Below are positions 4,700-12,200 of a stretch of DNA of 39,750 bases, one piece after another. The notes beneath the pieces are model-generated. The model saw only the letters and a list, made by a program, of their open reading frames with translations. It searched no databases and was not told the DNA's origin. Origin of the DNA: a virus; IMG/VR virus record IMGVR_UViG_3300030101_003550, positions 1-39,750 of that record; one strand, given 5' to 3'. Numbering within the stretch: the stretch's first letter is position 1; each line of letters opens with the position of its first letter. A program made the position numbers and the translations under genes.

Positions 4700-5065
4700 A
4701 TGACAAAACTAGACAAACCAGTTCACCGTGAGGTGACAATAAACGGAAGCGACTACATCGCTTCTCTCGATCCCAAGATGGAGTTCACACTCCGTAAGAA
4801 AAGATCCAAAGAAACATATCGCCAGAAGATGGCTTTCTTTCTTAATGAGGAACCGCCATCAGAGGTAGCTCCTGCACTAGAACCGGAAGGAGATGAATTG
4901 ATGATGCTCCACCGTATAAAAGCGAAAGTGTCCATAAACCCTATGGATCTAAAATTAAAGATCGAAGTATTGAAAGCCATCGATGATCTCATCGAGCAGG
5001 GAGAATACCTCGCCCCAAAAAACTGGGACGAAGCTGATACTGAAACCCGAACCCTGACTCTGTAA
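4700..5065 (+). CDS. Unknown protein (121 aa)
   Basis: First gene after the strongest promoter in the window. The N-terminal half is basic with beta character (VHREVTINGSDYIASLD, LRKKRSKETYRQK); the second half is helical and acidic (INPMDLKLKIEVLKAIDDLIEQGEYL). No motif recognised. The TAATG junction with the next gene (5063-5067) implies coupled translation, and the operon continues into the helicase, so a role in DNA metabolism is possible by context only. Confidence 0.65.
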   Translation: MTKLDKPVHREVTINGSDYIASLDPKMEFTLRKKRSKETYRQKMAFFLNEEPPSEVAPALEPEGDELMMLHRIKAKVSINPMDLKLKIEVLKAIDDLIEQGEYLAPKNWDEADTETRTLTL

Positions 5066-5313
5066 TGTTAGTGCGTAAAATTAGCAAAGGTTTGTATGAG
5101 GTGATCGACGATCACAGCAACAACTACAGGGTGGAAGACAGCCAGCGACCCGACCCAGAATACAACGCGCCTGATTCACTAGAGCCGGATGAACGATGGT
5201 GTATCTTTGAGCAGGAAAAGGGTGAGTGGGTATTCCTCGATGCCAATGAGACTCTGAAGGACTCGCTCGGCGTGATCGAAACATGGGCAGCAGCATCTGA
5301 GCTAGGGACATGA
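5065..5313 (+). CDS. Unknown small protein (82 aa)
   Basis: Starts MLVRKISKGLYEVIDDHSNN, continues with an acidic middle (DPEYNAPDSLEPDERWCIFEQEKGEWVFLD) and ends AAASELGT. Alternating hydrophobic residues suggest a small beta domain. Linked by a 1-base TAATG overlap to the gene before and by an ATGA overlap to the helicase gene after. It may be a helicase partner, but only position says so. Confidence 0.65.
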   Translation: MLVRKISKGLYEVIDDHSNNYRVEDSQRPDPEYNAPDSLEPDERWCIFEQEKGEWVFLDANETLKDSLGVIETWAAASELGT

Positions 5314-6692
5314 AGACATTATTTCCCCGTCAAAAAGACGCTCACGATTTCTTTGTGGCTTGCTTGGAGAATGGGCAGAACACCTTGGACAGTTCCCATA
5401 TGGGAACGGGCAAGACTGTTGTGGGATCACAAGTCGCCAAGACTCTGTTGGATCAGGGCAAGATTACTGGTGTTGCCGTTGTATGTCCCAAAGCCGTCTT
5501 CCCTTCATGGGAGACAGAGTTAAAGGAAACAGGTATAGATCCCTTGTTTGTTTTGAATCTAGAGAAACTCCGCACTGGCAAGTCCGAATGGGTTAGTAAG
5601 GTGGGCAAGAAAACTTTCAAGTGGGATTTGCCGAAGGGAACTCTTGTCCTGTTCGATGAGATCCACAAAGCGAAGGGACCGTGGACACAGAACGGGAACC
5701 TCCTTATTGGTCTAACCAGATACGGGTATCGAGTTCATGGTATGAGCGGAACCCCCTGCGAGTCTCCGATGGAGATGAGACCCCTCGGCTATATGCTTGG
5801 GCTACATAGTAATGACAAGGCTCGGGGAAACAAGCTCAACTGGTTTCAATGGATGCGTTATCTTAAAGTAAAGTCGGGATACTTCGGGGGGTATGAAATG
5901 TCAGACCCCGCCTTCGCCCTGTCAGAATTAAGGAGAACGATGTATGGCAAGAACACGCACGGTCTTACTGTTGTAGATTTCCCTGATTCTTTCCGCGACA
6001 ATCGAGTTCTCGTGGACCCGATTGAGTTCACTAACAATGCTAAGATTGTTAAATCATATAAGAAACTCAATATGACAGCGGAAAACGTCAAGGAATACAT
6101 CGAAGACGGGAGACTCCCCGCTGAATGGTTGGAGGAGTCGGATGAGATGAGTGTCCTTGTTAAGATATTGAGGGCTAGGCAAGAGTGTGAATCGCTGAAA
6201 GTAAAAGACATCGTCACGATGGCCCAAGATGCAGTCGAAGAAGGATACAGTGTGGTAGTGTTTATGAACTTCACCGAGTCCCTGATGGAAACTGCTTCCC
6301 TACTTGATTGCCAGTATATCGACGGGACTGTGAAGCAGAAGGACCGTAATCAGATCGTCGAGGAATTCCAATCAGACAAAACCAACTGTATCGTGGTTAA
6401 TGCTGCGACAGGTGGAACAGGAATCTCCCTCCATGATATTCATGGAAACCGACCACGCCTTTCTTTGATTAGTCCTAGTTTCAACGCCAAAGAATTCAGC
6501 CAAGTGCTTGGGCGGATTCATCGAAACGGGGCGAAGTCCGATGCACTTCAAAAGGTTATGATATCGAATGGCTCAATTGAGCAATACGTTATGAAAGCCA
6601 TAAATCGCAAAATGAATAACATGAATAAGATACACCACTCCCAAGTTGGGGAGTTCACTTCCTCTTACTACACGGGGGACAACCAGTTTTAA
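5310..6692 (+). CDS. SF2 (SNF2-like) DNA helicase
   Basis: 460 residues with the full superfamily 2 motif set: Q-like FPRQKDAHDFF at the start, Walker A MGTGKT (31-36), DEIH Walker B (116-119), motif III SGTP (146-149), second RecA lobe with VVVFMNF (about 316-322), ATGGTGISLHD (about 366-376) and the arginine-finger motif QVLGRIHR (398-405). SNF2/UvsW-like enzymes of this size are common in phages and act in replication restart, branch migration or DNA remodelling using ATP. Start overlaps the previous stop (ATGA). Which branch of SF2 it belongs to is not certain. Confidence 0.88.
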   Translation: MKTLFPRQKDAHDFFVACLENGQNTLDSSHMGTGKTVVGSQVAKTLLDQGKITGVAVVCPKAVFPSWETELKETGIDPLFVLNLEKLRTGKSEWVSKVGKKTFKWDLPKGTLVLFDEIHKAKGPWTQNGNLLIGLTRYGYRVHGMSGTPCESPMEMRPLGYMLGLHSNDKARGNKLNWFQWMRYLKVKSGYFGGYEMSDPAFALSELRRTMYGKNTHGLTVVDFPDSFRDNRVLVDPIEFTNNAKIVKSYKKLNMTAENVKEYIEDGRLPAEWLEESDEMSVLVKILRARQECESLKVKDIVTMAQDAVEEGYSVVVFMNFTESLMETASLLDCQYIDGTVKQKDRNQIVEEFQSDKTNCIVVNAATGGTGISLHDIHGNRPRLSLISPSFNAKEFSQVLGRIHRNGAKSDALQKVMISNGSIEQYVMKAINRKMNNMNKIHHSQVGEFTSSYYTGDNQF

Positions 6693-6695
6693 TAT

Positions 6696-6992
6696 ATGAA
6701 AGAACCAAAAAATACTACCGCTGCTGTGATAGACATAAACGACTTTAGTTTATCCCTTAAAGCCAGACAGGATGACAACCAGATGAACCCCTCTGGATGG
6801 AGCATCATCGCCTTCGCCCCCGCTGCGAGTATCCGTTGCATAAGAGCGCACCAGAAGAGGCATCTAGATTTATTTATACGGAGCATCCTAGCCTTGGTTG
6901 GGGACGTAAGTTTAGACCCAAGACACTACAGGCTGGTCGAAAAAACGATTCATCAGATTACTAACGGAGTATTTGACGATGAAGATAATTAG
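6696..6992 (+). CDS. Unknown protein (98 aa)
   Basis: Begins 3 bases after the helicase stop, so likely in the same operon. Residues 1-30 are polar, a hydrophobic core follows (WSIIAFAPAASIRCIRAHQKRH), then LDLFIRSILALVGDVSLDP and a helical end. No motif recognised. The end overlaps the start of the next gene by 14 bases. Confidence 0.6.
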   Translation: MKEPKNTTAAVIDINDFSLSLKARQDDNQMNPSGWSIIAFAPAASIRCIRAHQKRHLDLFIRSILALVGDVSLDPRHYRLVEKTIHQITNGVFDDEDN

Positions 6993-7257
6993 AACAGTAG
7001 TCGAGACCCATAAACCTAACTACATGAAATTCTTATTCCAAGGAGAAGTTAAAGATGAAGATTATGTATGTCCGACAACAGTCAAAATTTATACGTTGTG
7101 GAAGAATTACAGTGGGGTAGATCGAATAGGCCCAGAGATAACTGGACCCGCTCCCGAATCTGTTTCTCTTTTATTTGAGGATGCTTACAGCCGAGAAAGC
7201 AAGTTACGGCTTAATGCCGCTGTGACATTAACCAAACTATTTAGAGAGTCTCAATGA
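6979..7257 (+). CDS. Unknown protein (92 aa)
   Basis: ATG at 6979 is chosen over a TTG at 6973 in the same frame. Starts MKIIRTVVETHKPNYMKFLFQ, with beta-type segments and GPEITGPAPESVSLLFEDAYS, and a helical C-terminus (LRLNAAVTLTKLF). Not recognised. Its stop overlaps the start of a 27-codon gene (ATGA). Confidence 0.6.
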   Translation: MKIIRTVVETHKPNYMKFLFQGEVKDEDYVCPTTVKIYTLWKNYSGVDRIGPEITGPAPESVSLLFEDAYSRESKLRLNAAVTLTKLFRESQ

Positions 7258-7337
7258 ATGACGAGACGATGGCTCTCATAATTATGTTGATTGCCCTGCT
7301 AGTTATCTTTATATCTCTATTTAAACCAGACTTATGA
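7254..7337 (+). CDS. 27-aa single-span membrane microprotein
   Basis: ATG 7254-7256 overlaps the previous stop, and its own TGA (7335-7337) overlaps the next ATG at 7334. The product is MNDETMALIIMLIALLVIFI then SLFKPDL: almost entirely one hydrophobic helix with an acidic N-terminus and a single basic residue after it. Exact ATGA coupling at both ends and the ATGAAT start are the evidence that it is a real gene. Function unknown. Confidence 0.6.
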   Translation: MNDETMALIIMLIALLVIFISLFKPDL

Positions 7338-7669
7338 CTTTAGAACAACTGCTACAACTCCACCAAGAAACTACCGATAAGTGTAGGGCTATCATGGAAA
7401 AGAAGAATAGTGATTACACCGGAGGCAAAGAAGCCGATGATGTGTTCGCTAATTTCCGATGCTCAACTATCTTGAACGTGCATCCTGTAACCGGAATCAT
7501 GATGCGAGTTATGGATAAAATCCAGCGGATCAAGACCTTCACGAACGATGGTGAGCTGTCTGTATCAGGAGAAACGGTTGATGATGCGTGTGAAGACATT
7601 ATCAATTACGCCATACTAGCAAAAGCAATGTTCCGGCAAGAAAGGGATAGTAAGGGAAATAAATCATAG
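7334..7669 (+). CDS. Nmad1 / DUF1599 family protein
   Basis: 111 residues. The family signature is visible: KNSDYTGGKEADDVFANFR (about 24-42), then GIMMRVMDKIQRIKTF and VDDACEDIINYAILAKAMF. This family (nucleotide modification associated domain 1) is common in phages and has been linked by gene context to base or nucleotide modification; the helical pattern with acidic residues recalls MazG-like nucleotide hydrolases, but the enzyme activity is not established to my knowledge. Coupled by ATGA to the microprotein before. No other modification gene is seen in this window. Confidence 0.8.
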   Translation: MTLEQLLQLHQETTDKCRAIMEKKNSDYTGGKEADDVFANFRCSTILNVHPVTGIMMRVMDKIQRIKTFTNDGELSVSGETVDDACEDIINYAILAKAMFRQERDSKGNKS

Positions 7670-7689
7670 CAACGAGCAAAGAATAAATA

Positions 7690-8043
7690 ATGAATAAAGA
7701 AAGAAAAATTAAGGGTCTCACCAAATACAAACAAAACGTCGTGGGAAAAGTATGCTCCCTAGTAGCGGATGAATTCTCGATTTACGAAGACGATCTGTTT
7801 AAAAAATCCCGAGCGTACCAATACTCGATTCCGAGATCTGTTGCAGTCGTTTTGCTACGAAAAAATTACGGGATTCAGCATCAGATTATCGCGGATTATT
7901 TTGGATACTCCTCTCACAGTAGTGTCCCCCATGCCGTGAGGGCAATAGATCGTAAAATTAACACCGACCCTGAGTTGCGGTCTATTATCCGAAATATTTT
8001 GAATAACGTAGATAAAGAAATTAAACCGAATCAAAGACCATGA
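7690..8043 (+). CDS. Stand-alone DnaA domain-IV-like DNA-binding protein
   Basis: 117 residues. From about residue 20 the protein follows the C-terminal domain of DnaA: VADEFSIYEDDLFKKSRAYQ, PRSVAVVLLRKNYGI, IIADYFGYSSHSSVPHAVRAI (the last segment, about 67-86, aligns with the DnaA signature with D-H-S/T-V-x-H-A). In DnaA this domain recognises the 9-bp DnaA box. There is no ATPase domain here. Likely roles are binding the phage origin or competing with host DnaA at its boxes. Start context is ATAATGAATAAAG, and an ATGA overlap links it to the next gene. The fold call is firm; the role is inferred. Confidence 0.82.
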   Translation: MNKERKIKGLTKYKQNVVGKVCSLVADEFSIYEDDLFKKSRAYQYSIPRSVAVVLLRKNYGIQHQIIADYFGYSSHSSVPHAVRAIDRKINTDPELRSIIRNILNNVDKEIKPNQRP

Positions 8044-8474
8044 GGATAAAAATAAAGTCCCCCATATTTATACTGGCACTGTGTATCACTCCGATTGCCG
8101 CTGTCTTGCTTATCTCGGCCTCGTCGGATCTCCCCGAACCTGTTGAGGAAGCAGTCAAAGAATCACCTAAAAAAATTAGTGCATCGGTAATCCTGTCGAA
8201 GTGGCAAGTGGAAAAGATGTTGGGGAGCTTTAACGATGACGATCATCCGTCAGATATGCGTGTCTTCACATCCGTAGTAAAGGAGTATGCGGAGGGGTGG
8301 AAAATATCGTCTACACACCTAGTCCGTAACCCGAAGGACGTGATCCTTCCGACCACAGAATTCCACGTCATAGATTCGGCATTCGTCGATTACTCTGGTA
8401 CTTTCAGAGAGTGTGTGGAGTATGCGAATGCCTTTAAAAACCACCATGATTATATCGTAGTTAAACTAAAGTAA
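8040..8474 (+). CDS. Exported or membrane-anchored unknown protein
   Basis: 144 residues. Basic MRIKIK, then a hydrophobic helix at about 8-28 (PIFILALCITPIAAVLLISA), so a signal peptide or N-terminal anchor. The rest is polar (DLPEPVEEAVKESPKK linker, then a mixed domain with TTEFHVIDSAFVDYSG). No lipobox or catalytic motif. Coupled by ATGA to the DnaA-like gene. Unknown role at the cell envelope. Confidence 0.65.
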   Translation: MRIKIKSPIFILALCITPIAAVLLISASSDLPEPVEEAVKESPKKISASVILSKWQVEKMLGSFNDDDHPSDMRVFTSVVKEYAEGWKISSTHLVRNPKDVILPTTEFHVIDSAFVDYSGTFRECVEYANAFKNHHDYIVVKLK

Positions 8475-8566
8475 TATTTTTGCCAAGAGAGTCTGGTTCA
8501 TAGTCGCTGGCGGGGCAGTGTGGCTCTCACCCCGAACTCAACAAATAATGATTTAACATCAAAGAT

Positions 8567-8824
8567 ATGAAAGGGAGTAATAAACAATCAAACGGTGATT
8601 CGGCCTTTGAGGACATACTTATCGCAGCACGTCGAAATAAACTAAATGAATGCCTACAAACTCTTCGCGAGTGGGTAGACGAGCAGACGCTGGGTGAACA
8701 AAACCCCAACACAACTCTTGAAGTTCTTAAAAGAAAGGTTCAAGAGGTAGTCCACTCCGTCGAGAAGGCAGGGTGGAACGCGCTACCAGAACACAAGAAG
8801 AATCAAACAAGTTCCCCTCGCTGA
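8567..8824 (+). CDS. Unknown helical protein (85 aa)
   Basis: Last gene of the left plus-strand block. Polar N-terminus (MKGSNKQSNGDS), then long helices (FEDILIAARRNKLNECLQTL, REWVDEQT, LEVLKRKVQEVVHSVEKAGW). Not recognised. The 92 bases before it hold no gene; CGGGG and CCCCG there could pair. It converges with the minus-strand genes, ending 59 bases from the stop of the 46-residue gene. Confidence 0.55.
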   Translation: MKGSNKQSNGDSAFEDILIAARRNKLNECLQTLREWVDEQTLGEQNPNTTLEVLKRKVQEVVHSVEKAGWNALPEHKKNQTSSPR

Positions 8825-8828
8825 ACAA

Positions 8829-8857
8829 TACCCCTCTCTCAAAAAGAAAATAGGGGG
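8829..8857. terminator. Weak hairpin between convergent genes
   Basis: CCCCT (8831-8835) can pair with AGGGG (8852-8856) across a 16-base A-rich loop, between the plus block and the minus block. The stem is short and no T run follows on either strand. Position suits a terminator; sequence support is weak. Confidence 0.25.
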
Positions 8858-8883
8858 AGTCAAAAAGCAATACTCTTTGAGGT

Positions 8884-9024
8884 TTAGTATCCCCCACCCA
8901 TCCGCTTATTAACAGCTTCAGTGAAGGATGCTTTACTCTTCTTAGCTGGTTTCTTTTTAGCTAATTTCTTTTTAGATTTTGGCTTAGAGCCGCCACTGTT
9001 TTGGTATCCTGTCCCGTAAGGCAT
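8884..9024 (-). CDS. Small lysine-rich protein (46 aa), MPYG family
   Basis: ATG at 9024 down to TAA at 8884-8886. Reads MPYGTGYQNSGGSKPK, then lysine/alanine repeats (KKKLAKKKPAKKSK) and ends SFTEAVNKRMGGGY. Tiny proteins that begin MPYG and carry Lys-rich tracts are often seen next to virion genes in marine podoviruses; their role is not known to me. The C-terminal SFxExVNKRM is shared with the neighbour at 9043-9294, so the two look like diverged duplicates. Probably the last gene of the giant-protein operon; possibly DNA-associated in the capsid. Confidence 0.65.
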   Translation of the reverse strand: MPYGTGYQNSGGSKPKSKKKLAKKKPAKKSKASFTEAVNKRMGGGY

Positions 9025-9042
9025 TGTATTGATTTCTACTGG

Positions 9043-9294
9043 TTATTTCATTCTCTTGTTGACTCTTTCAACAAACGAATCTCGTTCTTTCTTCGTCACT
9101 TCTTTCTTAGCGACTTTCTTAGCGACTTTCTTCTTGGCAACTTTCTTTGCGGCGGGGCTTAATTCATCGAAATGAAAAAGTTTCTCGCTGTCGGAGTTGT
9201 GTGATTTGCCAGTATGGAGTTCTCCATTCGGCATCTTGTGAGTGCCACCCTTGTGGATGGTCCCGTCTTTTTTGTAATGTGGTACGCCCTTCAT
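9043..9294 (-). CDS. Small lysine-rich protein (83 aa) with KKVAKK repeats
   Basis: Starts MKGVPHYKKDGTIHKGGTHK, then MPNGELHTGKSH, followed by AKKVAKKKVAKKVAKKEVTK and DSFVERVNKRMK. The KKVAKK repeats resemble histone H1-like or nucleoid-type tails, which suggests DNA binding. Start overlaps the stop of the giant gene (ATGA), so expression is tied to it. Shares its C-terminal motif with the next gene downstream (8884-9024). Likely a minor virion or DNA-condensing protein by context; not proven. Confidence 0.7.
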   Translation of the reverse strand: MKGVPHYKKDGTIHKGGTHKMPNGELHTGKSHNSDSEKLFHFDELSPAAKKVAKKKVAKKVAKKEVTKKERDSFVERVNKRMK

Positions 9295-12200
9295 TTTTCT
9301 ATATTGATAACTTCGTTCGGATATTTTTGTTCGTAATAGGATTCAAGATTACTAAGTCTCGTTCTCCCGTTTTTTGTTTCTTTTAGTTGTGCTTGTAAAG
9401 GTTTTGTTGGAGTAGGTCTTACCATGTAGCCTAGTCGATTCTGCTTCAATCGTTCTTTACTAACCGACCTAGACTTTGCCATCCGTTCGATATCTTTACG
9501 AGACACCCCCAGCTTTTCAAATCCTCGGATAGTTTGTTTGAAGTCATTGTTAAGATACAATCTAGTTTTTACCCATCGGTCGTAAGCTTCCCTCACTTCA
9601 CTTGCAGGAAGAACCTGTTGTTGTGTCATCTTTGATCTGAACGCTTGATCATTAGCACGATATTCGTTGGTGTGGTTGTAGAGATAACGCCCAACTCCCG
9701 CTGTGTAATCTTGTTGGTGTGGTCGGAATGGCAGCACCGATTTCATAAGATGACCAAGAGCTGAGTCGAAGAATGAAGCCGTCCTTTCTTGGGAAAGGAA
9801 AGAATCGTATGCGGCATCCGCTGACATGAGGGATCTAGGAGAGAACGCTTTTTCCCCGATATACTTCAAGCTTCTCATTAATTTGTCATCATCGCCAGCG
9901 AGTCTTATTGGTCTTCCATATTGATCTTCGTTTTCAAAAACGTCGAGGAGTGCTCCTGTCAGAATTTGTTCGCTGACATATGGTCTCAAAAACTGACCAA
10001 TAAATTTCTTGGAAGCTGTCCCGATTCCTTCACCTCTTAGCAATGATTCAACGGCCCTGATTGCTGGATCTTGAACGATAGCAAATGGATTGAGGTAAGT
10101 CATATCGACTGACCATGTATCCCCATCCGAGTCTTTGTATAAAAAGATACTCGCGTTTCTCATCCACTTCGGAACCATAGCACGGAATGCTTTGTCCTCG
10201 TCTTCATCGTCCATCCCCCATAAGAGCATCTGAGTTCCTTTGCCGAGTGCGACAGAAACAGCCGTTGTTCTTGTGGCTCCGAATAAACGCTTCCTCCCCC
10301 TAGCTTTGATAGCGGGGTTGTCGCTAAATATTTCGTCACGCGCTCTTAGAATTCCGTTGAAATAAACTCTAGGGACATCAGCCGCGAATCTCACATAAGG
10401 GGCGAGAGCAATTGATAGGCTGCTAGACGTAAACCGTTTGATAACAGGTAAGGCTCTGCTGTAAGATTGAGCCGTGTCTTTCACGATCTCAGCAGCCAAG
10501 TCCTTCATGGTATTGTTTGGATTCCCGTCATCATCGAGGAGTCTGCCATACTTACCGTTTGGTTTTCCGTTCTCAATGTCGTGTTTAGCAGCCGCTATCA
10601 ATGTCTGCATCTCAAAATCATAGAGGCCGATCTTAAAGAACCCGTCAGCGGCGGATGCAAGCAACCCACCTTTCTTTAACAGCAAGTCGTTGGCTTTACC
10701 TAAAGCTTTTAATGGCATCATACCTACTTTGCTTACGTTTACCCCCGCCTTCGCGAGTATTTCGAGGTGTTCGTCAGGGATTTTAACAGCTCCGCTCTTC
10801 TGCTTAATGTCTTTGAGGTAATTAGCCGCCGCCGCTACCTTATCTAGATCTTTTTGTAGACTTTCGTAGTTAGTTTTTCCTGAAACAAGGTCTTGGATCT
10901 GAGATACTTCAAGCTCATCCCCGTAAATATTTCTGCTTCTAAGCTCCATCAATTCAAAGCTCAATTCATTCCCCATTACTTGGTAGAATACCGAGTCGGG
11001 GTTCTTGGTATAAAGACCACTAGCATCTTTAGCGAAATCTTTTATCACTCTGTGCGATGGATAGCCCTGCATTGGACCGAAAAACAACATATTGCCAAGG
11101 ATGTTTCGGATGTAAAAAGCAGGGGAGCCTAGAGTCTTATAAGCGAGGGAATACCCAACCAACTTTCTAGTGGCGTTCACTATCATGCCCTGCACTTCCG
11201 CCATTTCGTTGAGTGGGTCGGTTATGTCGGGTTGCTTACCTCCGAATAGAGCGTCTAAATTCGACACTACTTCTTTAGGGACATACATATCCGCCAAAGG
11301 ATTAAGATCACTACTCTTCCCTTCGGTTAGGATTGGTTCCCAGTTTGGATACTTATCTCTGTTTGCTAAGTATTCTTTTTGGGTAACCATCCAAGGAGTT
11401 CCCTCAACCTTGCCAGTTTCTGGATTAACGCCAGTTCCTAATGCTTTTAGTTTATTAAAGAACGCCTGATTAGAGATCATACTAGCCGTGTGATTCAACG
11501 AATAGCTGAGATTATAAATCCCTGTATCTTCTTGGAACTCCCCAAGAAGTTCTCGGATTTCTTGAGGGATATCCTTCTTTTCATTAATCGTCTCAACAAT
11601 CTTTTGAAGTGGATCGTTTTTCCCGAACGATGCACCCTGTAGCACTAAATCCTGTTGCCCCATCTCTCGTTGGGAAGTCAGGAATTTCTTCCGCGCTTGC
11701 CCTTGAGAATAGCCATCGATGAAATCATTCATCATAGCTGTTGCTTGTGATTGCATATGTGAGTTCTTGCCAGTGGTCTCGGCTTTCAATTCATCGTTAA
11801 TTTCTTCTTTAGTTTTTCCCTGTTTGCTTAGTTCCTTGTCCCTTTGGTTCCGCAGTTGTTTCATAAAGTAAGCGACTGCTCGCTCGCGAACTTCGGCATA
11901 TTGGTCAGACTCTTTAACTTGCTTAGAGAAGTTACGGTCTTCAAACATACGATACGACCGTGTTAAATACAGACCCCGATTGAAATCAAAAGCCATGTTC
12001 AAATCTTCGGGATTCATGGTAGGTCCAAAGACTTCGATTGCTTTCTTTGAAAGCTGGTCTTGAAGCTGACGCATCTCAAGAACAAGGTTATACATATCAG
12101 GGGAGATTTTTAACAAATCATCCATTGCTCGATCCCTCTGATCGAACTGCTTCTTCCGATTAGTTTCACGGAAGTCCATTGTCATCTGCTTCTTAGAAGC

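Noticed and set aside
8475-8566. Small gene or RNA in the gap before 8567
   Set aside because: Only a weak CGGGG/CCCCG pairing and no open frame with a start context were seen.
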